A stretch of DNA of 64,000 nucleotides from Rhizopus sp. PT2906 (Eukaryota; Mucoromycota; Mucoromycetes; Mucorales; Rhizopodaceae). Shown here in pieces: positions 12,485-23,670 of this stretch; positions within the stretch are counted from its first letter, which is position 1; the number at the start of each line of letters is the position of its first letter. The stretch spans positions 186,001 through 250,000 of the forward strand of contig JAMYHX010000002.1 of NCBI GenBank assembly GCA_025529335.1. Reading direction: 5' to 3'. A model generated the notes under the pieces. That model made no database searches, had not been told where the DNA came from, and saw only the letters and a program-made list of their open reading frames with translations. Position numbers and translations under genes: made by a program.

Positions 12485-13010
12485 CTGCACAGCAACGGTT
12501 TGAAGGTCAATACCAATTAGATCTGTGAACCCCTCTAGCTCTTTGTTTCTACCTTGCTAATTTCAGCTTTAACTGTCTCCGAATGTACTCTATTGGGTTG
12601 AGATCTGGAGATTGTATTGGCCAGGGAAGAACTGTATGCTTCTTTTCGTCATGTAAATAATTTTTGGTTATTTTTGCTGTATGCTTTGGATCACTGTTAT
12701 GCTGAAATATGAAGTCCTCATGACACGGATTGTAGTAATTTAAGGTGTCTGTCAAGTCTCCATCAAGTGCTCGGGCGTAGTCTTTAGCGTTCATTCTACC
12801 ATCTTTGACCTCGCCAATATACGCTACCCCGTGTGTGGTCATACAGTCCCAAATCATCAAGATTCCAACTCCATGTTTAACGGTTCGTATGGCGTGGTGT
12901 GGCTGCAGCTCACTTGTTGGTAGACTCCAGTAATATTTAATGCCATCTGAGCCTCAAACGTTCATTATCGACTCTATGCGCCACGGCCCAATTCAAACGC
13001 TCGCTCTGTG
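12485..13010 (-). pseudogene. Tc1/mariner-type DDE transposase relic
   Basis: Minus-strand translation gives the C-terminal half of a DDE_3 transposase: GSDGIKYYWSLP, HGVGILMIWDCMTTHGV, FIFQHNSDPKHTAKIT with the second catalytic Asp in the DPKHTA context, and WPIQSPDLNPIEYIRRQLK with the family's SPDLNPIE signature. It is broken: a TGA at 12954-12956 stands where Trp is expected, and a TAG at 12549-12551 interrupts the C-terminal helix, after which KQRARGVH-like residues continue in the same frame to another stop. Upstream coding is unreadable beyond about 13010. No convincing terminal inverted repeats were found. An old dead copy. Confidence 0.75.
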
Positions 13011-13079
13011 TGCTTCTTGGATAAAAATGATAGCCAAAACGATCCTTGAGGATACGCACATACGACTTCTATTTTTGTT

Positions 13080-13859
13080 AACCTATGATTTTGATATTAA
13101 CTGAGTGTGTAAAAACCCCCATAAAAAACTGCGCAGTTTCCATTTCGGTAAGCGGGCAAAAACTTTTTCCCAGACAGACTTTATTTGCTACATTTTACTT
13201 GTTCAATGATGCCATTTACCCCTTAATTTTGGCATATCCGGAGTTTATTTGCCAACCAGAGCCAGAGGGAATATAGTGGCTGAATAGAGGTATACACCTG
13301 TATGTCTGTGTGTTCATCCTTGCGTTGATATAAAAATCAACATATAACTTTATGCTGATTATTCTTGTACTTCAAAAGTATAAAATACGCTGATTGTCTT
13401 TAGCTTTATGCGCTTTAATACCATTCCTGTTTTTATATTCTGCTTTAACAACTGATAAGTAGAAAAAACTTGATGTATCTCTGCATTAAATTAAATAGCA
13501 ATACAATATAAAATAGCTCAATGCGGCTTTATCGCTAAAAGTACTGCTGCTCTTTTAATAGTAGTTCAAAAAGAAATCATCTCATTTTAATTTCAGATGA
13601 TCTTATTTAAGATTGCTCTCAGTTAAAACACACTGAATCACATGGATGAATGGATTGGTAGTTGATGGACAAACATCTGGCTGAACACTGTGTGTACCCC
13701 CCTTGTTTCTTTTTATTATTTCCTTCTCCGCAATAAGCTATATTAGAAAATTTTCATTCCACACACACACACAAGAATAAATTTCTTTTTTCTTTTCTCT
13801 TTTTTTCTTTCCTTTTAGATACCAAAAATATTAAAGACAAATAAAAAATTGATATAAAT
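13080..13859. other. Intergenic; promoter of GATA factor
   Basis: A+T-rich. A small frame at 13085-13276 may be the 5' remnant of the transposon but has no recognisable motif. A CA repeat (13762-13772) and T/C-rich tract (13785-13820) precede the GATA gene start. Confidence 0.4.
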
Positions 13860-14347
13860 ATGGCACCGATATTGTTAAAGGTCAAAGGTAATACAGAGTC
13901 TTTGCCATTCGGTAATCTTGATTCGCCAGATGATCTTTCAAAGACTTGGAGAGTATGTACTAAAGTAAAAGACTCGCTTGAAAATGGTTCAAGACTTGAA
14001 AATTTATCTTGGAGACTATGGTTTGCGCATAATGTGAATCAAAAAAAGAAGAAATTTGCTTCACCTGCTGTCTCTTTCAAGATTCCCGATGACTTTGATT
14101 TTAACAGAAAAAAGAAGAAGAAAACCATTCAAGAAAAAGAGATTGAATACAGACGAAACTTAAAATTACAACAACAAAAACAAGCACAACATATCTTACA
14201 GGAGCAATTTACATTGCAAAAATTCACTTCAGATCAAGCAGGTGACCAAGTCATCGAGTTGGATGACATTTTTAAAAATTATCTGATACCTTCGACAACA
14301 CCACCTCATCCTCAACAGCAATCACACCAACGACAGCACCCATCGAC

Positions 14348-14380
<33 letters not shown>

Positions 14381-15698
14381 GTTGAACTCGGAAAGTTTAA
14401 TGCATCAAAACTGGCCGATAGAGGACTACTCACTATCATGTATGCAAAGCTATTCTCAACAACAAACATATTGTAATCAAAGCTCTGCCCTTTATGTCTC
14501 GGCGGAAACAATGCCTCCTATACCCATTGGTACACTTCATAATAGACTATTAGCAACTTTACCTAGAGAAACATTAGAATCTGCGGAAAGACTACTACTA
14601 TCCTCCACAGACAATGAAATGCTCATGCAGTCATCGCAACAACCATGCTTCATCCAATCAACCCCAAATACACCTTTCCTTTCATTCTCTTCATCCTCAT
14701 CCTCGTCTTTTGTGCATCAACCACAGCTATCGCAGTTGTCACAGCAACAACAACAACATCTATCACCACAGCAACAGTTGCCACAACGATTACCGCAGCA
14801 ACTGTCACAACCACCAGTGCTTCTTAATCAAACCTCATACCATTCCTACACTCAATCTTCATTAACTGTGAATACCGAGACAGCAGACAGTATACCTTAT
14901 CAATCAAAATCATTGCCACCCTCTAGAGCCCCCTCACCTACCTCCCATTCACCCTCGCCCTCATCGCCCTTGTCCGTAAAGAAAAATTCGTATCAGAAGC
15001 GAGGACTTATCCATAGTTCACCTGCTGATGGAAAAATACCTATTTGCAGCAACTGTAGTACAACAACAACGCCTTTATGGAGAAGATCCGCTGATGACGA
15101 GCTACTATGTAACGCTTGTGGACTCTAGTAAGAATTAAAAATACAAAAATAGTCAATAATTTTTTTAAACTTATTTTGTGTACACTTAAAACAGTCTAAA
15201 GCTGCATAATGCGCCAAGGCCAAAGCATCTAAAACCACAATCCTCGAGAAAGGACGCAAGGGATGATGACCATATCGTTCAACCAGTATGTTCGAATTGT
15301 GGGACATCCACCACACCTCTTTGGAGACGTGATGTAGATGGTTCACCTTTATGTAATGCATGTGGACTTTAGTAAGTTGATTCTTTTATTATTTTAGACT
15401 ATAACTTATTCTTATTTAAAGCTTAAAACTCCATCATGAAAAACGGCCTCTTTCGATGAAAACAGACAATATAAAGAAACGACAACGAAGCGAACACTCA
15501 TCGAGCCAAGATAACAAATCTAAAGAAAAAAAGAAAAGTGGCAACAAGCATTCCGAATCACAATCATCATCATCATCAAAAGGAACAACTACTTATCAAT
15601 TCATGGAAGGCATTATTCATACATCTAAAAATGAAAGCAACACAGAACACGCTCATTTCAGTACATTTGGTATTAACCAATTCAATTGTAAAGCTTAA
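13860..15698 (+). CDS. GATA transcription factor with AreA-type N-domain and two zinc fingers
   Basis: Predicted DNA-binding regulator of the AreA/Gat1 nitrogen-control class, acting in the nucleus. Exons 13860-15127, 15195-15371 and 15422-15698 give 573 residues. Residues about 22-56 carry the AreA/Gat1 N-terminal motif (DDLSKTWRVC ... LENLSWRLWF). Then come Lys-rich and long Gln-rich stretches (CAA run near 14348-14380). Finger 1 begins at about residue 396 (CSNCSTTTTPLWRR ... LCNACGLY) and finger 2 at about 455 (CSNCGTSTTPLWRR ... PLCNACGLYLKLHHEKRP), followed by the AreA-like basic tail LSMKTDNIKKRQR. Both fingers are interrupted by an intron at exactly the same place, inside the Tyr codon of NACGLY, pointing to exon duplication. 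Most nitrogen GATA factors have a single functional finger; two-fingered siderophore regulators lack this N-domain. Confidence 0.9.
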
Positions 15699-16777
15699 AT
15701 TTCTTTATTCTCTCCTTTTCTCTCCCCCTTTCATTCTTGTCAATTTGTTTGATGCATTAAAATAAAAAGTTTTGTTTTTAAAAAAGTGTAGATATAAAAT
15801 ACATTCATATTCTGTGTCCTTTTGGCCCTATAATACTCATACGATAATGATTTCTTTGGTATAAAATAGTGGCTCCCAGTGAGAACTTCTCCTCCTTTGT
15901 TCCTTTTTTTTCTCACGGTTAACTATTGCATTAAATATCAGTTGATGATTATAAATATATACACATGGGGTTGGTTCTCTTTTTTCTTTTGTAATATTTT
16001 CAAAGATTCTTTAGAATCGTCCTTTTATTCTCTATATGTTATAGGCATTTATCCAATGTTTATAATTAAAAAAATACAGTAGTAGAAGCTGTTTGTTTAC
16101 AGAAATTCATTTTCTACAGTCTTTATTGACGTGATTGATCTCCGACCTTGCCTGGATCCCCCCCGTAAATTTGTTTGTTTTCTTTCTTTTTTCTGGTGTA
16201 AAGGGAGAGAAGGCATAAAGTTGTTTAATATTATTCAACCAATAGAAAAGGTGCTCATGTAGGGGGAGATGTTGGTATCTCTAGAGGAGAAACCACCCAG
16301 CGCTGCAGCTAGCTGACTTTTTTAGGGTTGAATAAACGATCGACCAATTACCCTCAGATAGATTTTTGAGTCTATCGAAGAGTAACAACGAAATCTCGGA
16401 CAGAAGATATAGTTTACGATATGTTTAAACGGTATTTATTGTTAGTACAACATTTTAATGATGTGATGTAATGACCTATATGTCAATATATAGATGTCAA
16501 ATGCATAAACAAACAAAAAAACAGTCATCTGCATTGAACTCTTTTGCAGTGACATCAAAAAATGAAGTATGACATAGCTATGAAAGAACAATAAGACATT
16601 AGTGCTACTTTTGAACTAGAGCGTTTTGTTGTAGATCATATTAAAAAGAGTTTTGAAACTAGACAAACATATTGACGTCCCGACAAACATTCAATTATTA
16701 CATTTTGTTTTTCTTTTCTCGACTTTTTTTTCTTTTTTCTTTTCTTCTTTTTCTTTTTCTTTTTGCAAAATATAAAA
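15699..16777. other. Intergenic, no gene recognised; promoter of EF-hand gene
   Basis: A+T-rich with small non-homologous frames. A region near 16250-16320 is less A+T-rich and includes AGGGG-type sequences (16260) but I assign no function. A strong T/C-rich tract (16706-16763) precedes the next start. Confidence 0.4.
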
Positions 16778-17355
16778 ATGTCAAATAGAATTAATCAACA
16801 AGAATTAAAGAGTCTTAAAGAAGGTAAGAATAAAAAGTTTACTGCTATGAATATATAAAAAGAAGAGCTAAAAATGGGGTTTGATTAGCATTTAATTTGT
16901 ACGACACAGACCATGAAGGCGCCATTGATGTAAACAAGTTTGAAAATATAGTAAAAAGTCTAGGCATGATAGGAACTGACGATCAAAGGATTCGAGAGTT
17001 AATAAAGGAAAATGACAGTAATCATGACGGAAAAATTGACTTTGAAGAATTCGTGAATATAATGAACCAACTCGTCAGTCAATCACCTCTGGCTTCACCA
17101 CATGAAACAAGGACGAATCAACATTATTCGAAAAGGATGAGTAGACACGAATTAGACGAGTTAAAGATGTGTTTTGATAAATTCGATAAAAATGGAGATG
17201 GACAAATATCAGAAGAGGAATTGAGAGAAGTCATGAAAGGGCTTGGAGAACATTTGACCGAAAAAGAGATAAAGGACATGATGAATGACGCAGACACGAA
17301 TAAAGATGGACACATTGACTTTGAAGAATTTAAACAGTTGATGCCTCCATCATAA
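16778..17355 (+). CDS. Calmodulin-like EF-hand protein
   Basis: Predicted calcium sensor. Exons 16778-16823 and 16889-17355 (intron 65 bp) give 170 residues, longer than calmodulin (149) because of a Ser/His-rich central linker of about 30 residues. Four EF-hands: loop 21-32 DTDHEGAIDVNK, 58-69 DSNHDGKIDFEE, 115-126 DKNGDGQISEEE, 151-162 DTNKDGHIDFEE. Loops 2-4 have the Asp/Asn at positions 1, 3, 5 and Glu at 12; loop 1 ends in Lys and probably does not bind calcium. The first exon encodes only 15 residues, a split also common in fungal calmodulins. Closest by eye to calmodulin or centrin paralogues, not the canonical calmodulin itself. The next gene starts only 74 bp downstream on the same strand. 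Confidence 0.88.
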
Positions 17356-17429
17356 TTTGTATAACATTAAAAACTATTTTAGCCTCAGTTTATTTTCGAC
17401 GTTTTTTCTTTTCATCCTCAATTTTTTAA

Positions 17430-18777
17430 ATGAAAAAAATAATTACCTTTTTATTATTGTTATTTGCTTGTCTAACACTTCTCTTTGGTGCCTGGTTTGA
17501 GACAAATGGCGTATTATTCAAATATTTTAATGTTTTTAATTTAAGCTTGCATAATAAACAACTTGATTTTGTAAGCATCTCATTTGGATTATGGAATTAT
17601 TGCGCTTGGAATACTCAATTCTTTGCTTGCTCCCCTATTCAAATGAATTATGATATAGGTAAGTCAATCATTGTGATATTATTATAATTCATAACATTGT
17701 TTAGATGTTTATTCCGTCATTCAGGCACTCAGTCATTCCACTTCTATACCCATTTTATACAAATCTTCATCAATCACCTATGTTCGATTTATACCACTTC
17801 TTTTAGCTTCCTTTCTCGCAGTAGTAGCTATCACCATCTCACTTTATCTCTTACCCAATAATCCTAAAAACCTCGTTCAACAACGCGCCTTATTCAGAAT
17901 CATCAGCATTATCTCCCTCATCACAGCCCTTGTCGTATCGGCACCTTACGGAATCACCGTACAGTCTTACTCTGTCAACGTTCGCCATGCCTGTTCTTTA
18001 ATTGAAGATTATACATGCTCAAACGTATCATGCCAAGCAGAGACCGCACTACTGGGTATATCCATAGGCTTATTCGTCCTTGCCGCCATTTGCTCCCTCA
18101 TGTGTGCATGCCAGCTGAAACAAACAAGGGATTACACCTTGTCGGAAGCCAACCGTGTTTCCTATTACAGCAATCAAGAACAGCCCATTGATGAAAAACA
18201 ACAGCCAATAGACGCGGAAAAGGCGTTGAGAAAAGATAATCACATCATTCCACCCTCTCTGCTTGCGGATGACACAATCTGGAACACTGAAAACAAAGCG
18301 AAAAACTCACTCCGTCCACCCCCCGCATTCAATTCAACTCATATTGGTACCGCCAAAACAAGAAGCATTGTGCAACCAACATATTACTCGTCTGAGTCCT
18401 CTTTTTCTATCCATGACACCACGCTCCTTCCACCTAATTTACCTTTTGCGGGTAAACGACCCCTAAGCGATGGCTCAGATAATACATTTGGTGCAATTGA
18501 CAGAAATAGTGATGTCTTGGCAGATGACTGTCCCTCGCGCTCATCATCTTGCACAGACCACCGTCCAGATCTAAGAAGAGGAAGTAGTAATAATACATTC
18601 ATGTATGCTTCTGGATCTCAAACACAATCAAATCATACGCTGGGTACATTTAATCTTCGACAAAATTCTTCTCAGTATTCTTCGCAAGACAGTAGTACGG
18701 ACGACTTTCAGTCAATCAGTCAGTCTGGAACGAACAAGACTCTACAACAACGTATTAATCATTACTTGAAAAAGTAA
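17430..18777 (+). CDS. SUR7/PalI-family four-span membrane protein
   Basis: Predicted plasma-membrane protein of the SUR7/PalI (Rim9) family, linked in other fungi to eisosomes or to ambient-pH sensing. Exons 17430-17658 and 17705-18777 give 433 residues. A hydrophobic N-terminal segment (about 4-22) is followed by an extracellular loop with the family's FGLWNYC motif, then three more membrane segments around 105-126, 142-163 and 195-216, with a Cys pair region (YTCSNVSCQ) before the last. The remaining 215 residues form a Ser/Thr/Asn-rich cytoplasmic tail without known domains. PalI-type proteins have long tails like this one, SUR7 itself does not; I lean to PalI-like but cannot decide. Confidence 0.75.
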
Positions 18778-20243
18778 TCCTTTTTCTTAATGTTACATTT
18801 ATATATACACACACTAGATGTATATGATACTAATTGTAGATTATCCAATAAACTATCCATCCTGTATATACTACAACTATCTAATAATAAGTATACTCTT
18901 TATAATTATCACATATATCGCGACGATATTAGCTCCCATTGCATTGAGAAAGAAATATGCAGATCATTTTATCTTAAGTATGCAAGAAAAGAATTGTGAA
19001 GGGTTATTTCTATCAAACGCTGCTTTTAGCTTTTGTCTCCTGTCTTTACTATGAAAATGTGGTCTAACGATAAGCTGATAAAGAAAGATAAAGAAAAACT
19101 GATGCAGGATTACCTCTTGTGTACCATATTAAAAGTACAGTATGTGTAACTTTACTAGTGCTTGTGGCGTGTAATGTTTATCTTTGGAGAACATCTGTAA
19201 AAGTAACACAATGGCCAAAACCGCGGCTGTCTCAACGCGTAATGTTATATTGCTTAAATGTGGGAAGAGGTACTGAGAAATATCAGCTTTCTCACGCACC
19301 TTTCGTGGTTGATTACTTCGTTAATGCTGTCGATAATCAAATAACTGTATCCTCTCTCTCTCTCATATTTCTTCATCCTGCCAGATACATTTTAATCTGT
19401 CTATGACGGTGATCTGCCTTTTGATCACTAGTACAGTTGCTTTTTTTTTTTTTTTTTTGGAAGAAGCGTCAAAACAATCAGTGCATTTACTGTACTATTA
19501 AAAAAAGCGGTGTGTTTATTTATCATTCAAATCACAGGGCACAAAAGCGGTATTTGTGTGTTTTCTTTGGCCTGGCACTACCAGACTCATCAAATAGTAG
19601 AGGCCCCGGCAAGTCTTTGTGAGAAGATAGCGCCATCAAAATGCAAATGGTCCCTAATTTCGGACTGACTTTCCTACAAGTGACCTCTACTTTCGAACTG
19701 CCCTTCCTTGTGTCTGCTTTCATAATCTCCTTTGATTTCAAACTACTTTGAAAACAATTTTGGAGCATAATTCATAAATAACGCGTTTACAGCAGGTAAA
19801 ACTACAGATGCTGCCGCGTCTGGAGCCCAACTTGAATCAAATGAACAAGCATGCATTATGGACAGAAATCCTCTTGATGCTAAACCGCTAAAAAGAAAGC
19901 ACTGAGTTGATAGAAGTTATGTCTGTGACTGTATTCCACTTGGTATTAAAGCGATGCAATTCATTGCAAAACTATGCTCGAGCTCAATGATGATTACAAT
20001 TAGAGAATGAAGCAATCAAAAACAGTATGATGCATACTATCATCCACGGCAACTCATATCATCTATAGGTTAGCACTTTTTTTTTTGTTTGCCGCAGGAT
20101 GATAAAACTGAAGGATAGTACAATATTGCTCAGCCTCAAGAGCAAAACAAGGGGATTGCTGACTGTGCCACCGCTCTAGTCAGCTTCGATAATCAGAGCC
20201 TTTTTCATTTATTCTTTTCCTTTTTCTTTCAATACAATAATTA
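18778..20243. other. Intergenic, 1.47 kb, no gene recognised
   Basis: Several short frames on both strands (for example 19119-19406 plus, 19532-19768 minus) show no family motif. A T run lies at 19441-19458. The stretch 19550-19990 is less A+T-rich and could be decayed mobile or genic DNA; nothing supports a specific call. Confidence 0.35.
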
Positions 20244-21916
20244 ATGACTCATATTCTACAATTACCAATCCATTTACTTGAAATTGTGTTTGAGCATATA
20301 ATAGTAGGACGAGATTTAAAAAACTGTCGACTTGTCTGATCAAAATGGCATGCATTTATCGGCAAACGTATGTTTAAAGAAATATGTCTTGGATCTACGT
20401 GGCTTGAAGATTTTATACAGCTTAACGAAAGATCAGGACAACGTAGAGTAACACCCGTTGGTCGATTTGTTGAAACTATGTATCTTTTCAGAACAGAAAA
20501 CATGACATTTGACGGCTTTAGGCGGGTTGTCAACTGCTTTCCAAACCTTAAACGATTGATGTTGTGTCCAACTACTTTTAAAGATAATCACGTGTCGAAA
20601 TATCTACTTGAAATCGATGACAGCATGAAGTGGGATCTTCACTCTTTGAAAACTAAATGTATGATCGGAGTTGAAATGAAGCTTTACTACAAATACAAGC
20701 ACTCTATCAAAGAAATTATCGTACCATCTCATATCAAAGACTTACAATTTCTAAAATCATTTCCAATGCTTGAAGGCTTGTATTTACAATCTTTGTTAGC
20801 TCTTACTACAATGCAAGACTTTATGTTTATCTTTGACACATGCCATTATATGTTCGATTTTTCTGCATGGTTTGAGCTAGAAGAGGATATAAACCTTCCA
20901 CCTACCCAAGGCTGTTATCCTTATCTGACTCGACTAACGGTTCAAACGACTAAATCACTTATACCCAAGAAAATGATTGACAATATCACTAAAAGATTTG
21001 TAAATCTCTCTGACATATCCCTCATTATTTGTTTGGAATATTCGACATTGGATCTACTCGAGACGTATTGTCAATTACTACGCTTTTTGATGATAAGTCC
21101 TAAAACGTCGCTCAAATTGAAAATAGGATTGGAACAGTTCTGGAGAACCTCTGAGGAAATACTCGCCGACATTTGTGAATACTTCAATAACACCTAGCAG
21201 CTATTTCCAATGAATCTAAACACATACAATTCATTATACTTTATTATCGATACCGATCATTTAGAATTCAGTACAGTCAAAGTGTCCTTGGAGCGATCAA
21301 CAAGGAAAACAATCAAGCATAAACCTGAACTTGACGCTTACGTTCTCAACCCATCTTTTAAAGCATATCAGCTCATATTGGATATTGACAAGCTGGATAT
21401 AAATATAGACTTAGTTGCGGAGAGTGTAGGCATGACATCTTCTGTATGCTCATTTATTCAAAAGTGTTATCGACTACAAGAACTATACTTTTCGGTTGGA
21501 CTTTTGAATCATTTCACGGCTGCACCTATAGCTCACTACAAAGCCTACATATTTGTTAATCCAATATCCATGTAAACTTCTTTCGCAACCTTTCTACTAG
21601 CTGTCCGAATCTAAAAGAATTGCGCTTACGCGATATTACTACTTATAGTAATGTACCTGGCGATGACAGACAAATAATAGATTTAAAAGATATGACGTTA
21701 CAATGTTTATGGCTAACTCTAGATGATATGACCATATCTGTCGCAGCCCATGAGAAATGCTCATACTACAGACCGTGTTTTGATAGCTACATAGAGATAC
21801 CGTTAGAAGAAGCCATGCAGTTATTGGACTTCGATTCTGAAGACCATTACTCAGTCTTTTGCCATCACGTTGATGAACTCGTATTAAACCTCAGCGTTAA
21901 TCCGCCTGATTATTAA
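20244..21916 (+). pseudogene. F-box / leucine-rich protein pseudogene
   Basis: The N-terminus reads MTHILQLPIHLLEIVFEHI, then DLKNCRLV-stop-SKWHAFIGK, a typical fungal F-box in which TGA at 20337-20339 replaces the expected Cys codon. The same frame continues through LRR-like text (FPNLKRLMLCPTTF, YPYLTRLTVQ) to TAG at 21195-21197, continues again to TAA near 21573, and the final segment (CPNLKELRLRDITT) lies in a different frame up to 21916. Two in-frame stops and one frameshift make a functional product unlikely. Intact relatives would couple substrates to SCF ubiquitin ligases. An intron could in principle hide the frame change near 21560, but not both stops. Confidence 0.72.
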
Positions 21917-22554
21917 ACCCCCTCTTTTTTTTGTGAACTTTAACAATTTTTTTTTAAAAAAAAAATAAACTATGGAGATATAGTGGAAGATAATATCTGG
22001 ACAAAAGGCAAAGGCGATATGAGGCCGCTATAGTCCAATTCAAAAATCTTGACGACTGCAGTAGTATATCCATAAATTAGCTACTACCCATGCCAAAGAA
22101 ACAAAAAAACCGAGCGCTGGCCATACTTCGTCAGCAGTGAGGATTCTTGTGAGGGATGAGGTGGGCGGTGACAACCAAGATCACTTATTCGTGTAACGTG
22201 AGAATGCCAAATAAAAGCCTTCAAGTTCACTTTGCCTCAAGTTATTAGAAGCCATGTTGATTCGCATCATCAATATCTTCTTTTTCCAAGGGACTTGTCG
22301 CGTTTTATTTTATTCTTGTCGATGATCCGAATTGTTCGATTGGGATGGAGCACAGGCAAACAGATATAAAGGCAAGCTCGGATACAATACGTTTTATTGT
22401 ATCTTCAAAAGTATGGCAGTGTCATTACCTATAACAATGTAGAAGCTCTTTTTGTGCAGGTACATTTCACCCATTATAGCCATTAGAAAAAAATACCCCG
22501 TTGCTGTCCCTTTTCTCATAAGCATAGCATCATTTCTCCACCCTCCCTTTCTTT
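21917..22554. other. Intergenic, nothing recognised
   Basis: A/T homopolymers near 21950-21968, then mixed sequence without long frames or family motifs. Confidence 0.35.
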
Positions 22555-22700
22555 TATTGGTGGAGTTCCAGGCTGTATTTAATTAAACCTGCACCCAAGA
22601 TGGTGGTATCTGTGCTTGTGTTTTAGGCGCTTTAACCACTAATGGGCCATTTTTTTTCGACCGGGTAATATTACGTGAGATCAGTTGTGTAGTATTCATC
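22555..22700 (-). pseudogene. Fragment of a second Tc1-like DDE transposase
   Basis: Minus-strand reading gives SKKNGPLVVKAPKTQAQ and, after a frame shift, TTILGAGLIKYSLELH. This resembles the strand just past the first catalytic Asp in a Mucorales-type DDE transposase (pattern KG.P.VV..PKT.A..TTILGAI). It is short, frameshifted and lacks catalytic residues. Recognition rests on my memory of the family and should be treated as tentative. Confidence 0.4.
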
Positions 22701-23121
22701 AAAGATATTATCAGGGCCACTCCCATCCTGTTTTGTCTATTTTTGCACCATAAAGACGTGGGATCCCTAATGTTTTGCAACAGCAGAGGTACTCTAGTAT
22801 CTCTCAAAAACAATGGCTTAGAAAATCTCATTTGCAATATAGCGTGTGTTACGCTTGATCGATGTTCTTCTCTCATTGTGACGTTAATTCAACATTCTAT
22901 TTGTCTCGTTAGTTCCCTCTTAACACAGTTAGACGCAAATCATCTATAAGACAATGTTGATTCTCATTAATAATATAGTCCATAGAATCGGGTCTGTCAT
23001 ACTCATCAATAAAAAGTCCCTTTTTCATCTTTTACACAAAAATTGAATGCACTTCATGATAAAGATCCCGGTGTAATTATCAAGAAAATATGAGATGGAT
23101 AAATTCTGATACATTTATATA

Positions 23122-23205
23122 CAGTGAGAACCTTAAGTTTTGTCACTTTCCAATAAATTAATGGCACTAGTCTAAAAAATGATTGTCCCTTTATGTCTAG
23201 AAATT
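23122..23205 (+). repeat. Left terminal inverted repeat, 84 bp
   Basis: Starts CAGTGAGAACCTTAAG, directly after a TA dinucleotide. Perfect complement of 24674-24757. Confidence 0.95.
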
Positions 23206-23670
23206 ATGCGTTGTTCCTTCTACAATTATTGAAACTGATTTGAACAGAGTCTTGTCTACCGGCTGACATTTGATGAATTAACTGACTGTAGCCTCAAAAG
23301 CTCAACATCAAAGTACGTGTTGCACAAAAAACAATCGACATTCCATAAAAGAATGGGGCTATCATCTATTACAATCCCTCCTGCTGATAAGATATTTATT
23401 CTGGTGAACACTACATGCACCAGAAAATAGGCTAATGCTACGGGTGCTTCCTTGGGAGGCTATCTATGTTGTCACTATACAACTTCACATTACCAAAGTC
23501 TCTCCCTAACCTAAGCTGTCCAGTTCACTCTCTCTGATATGAAATGTGAATTGCACGTGTTCTTGCATCTTTATTGATCAACTGACAGCATAAAATTAGA
23601 ATAAACAACATTTCTTTTTTATCTCTCTTTTCTTCTTGAAAAGAACCAATTCATGATAAATTATAAAGTC

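Noticed and set aside
14272..14511. Minus-strand frame with a poly-Val run
   Set aside because: Antisense translation of the CAA repeat in the GATA factor.
15876..15889. CAGTGAGAACTT-like sequence resembling the end of the TIR element
   Set aside because: Only about 12 bases match, there is no flanking TA duplication and no partner repeat; chance.
19119..19406. Small frame with a hydrophobic N-terminus (VTLLVLVACNVYLW)
   Set aside because: No promoter texture, no family motif, no plausible partner exons.
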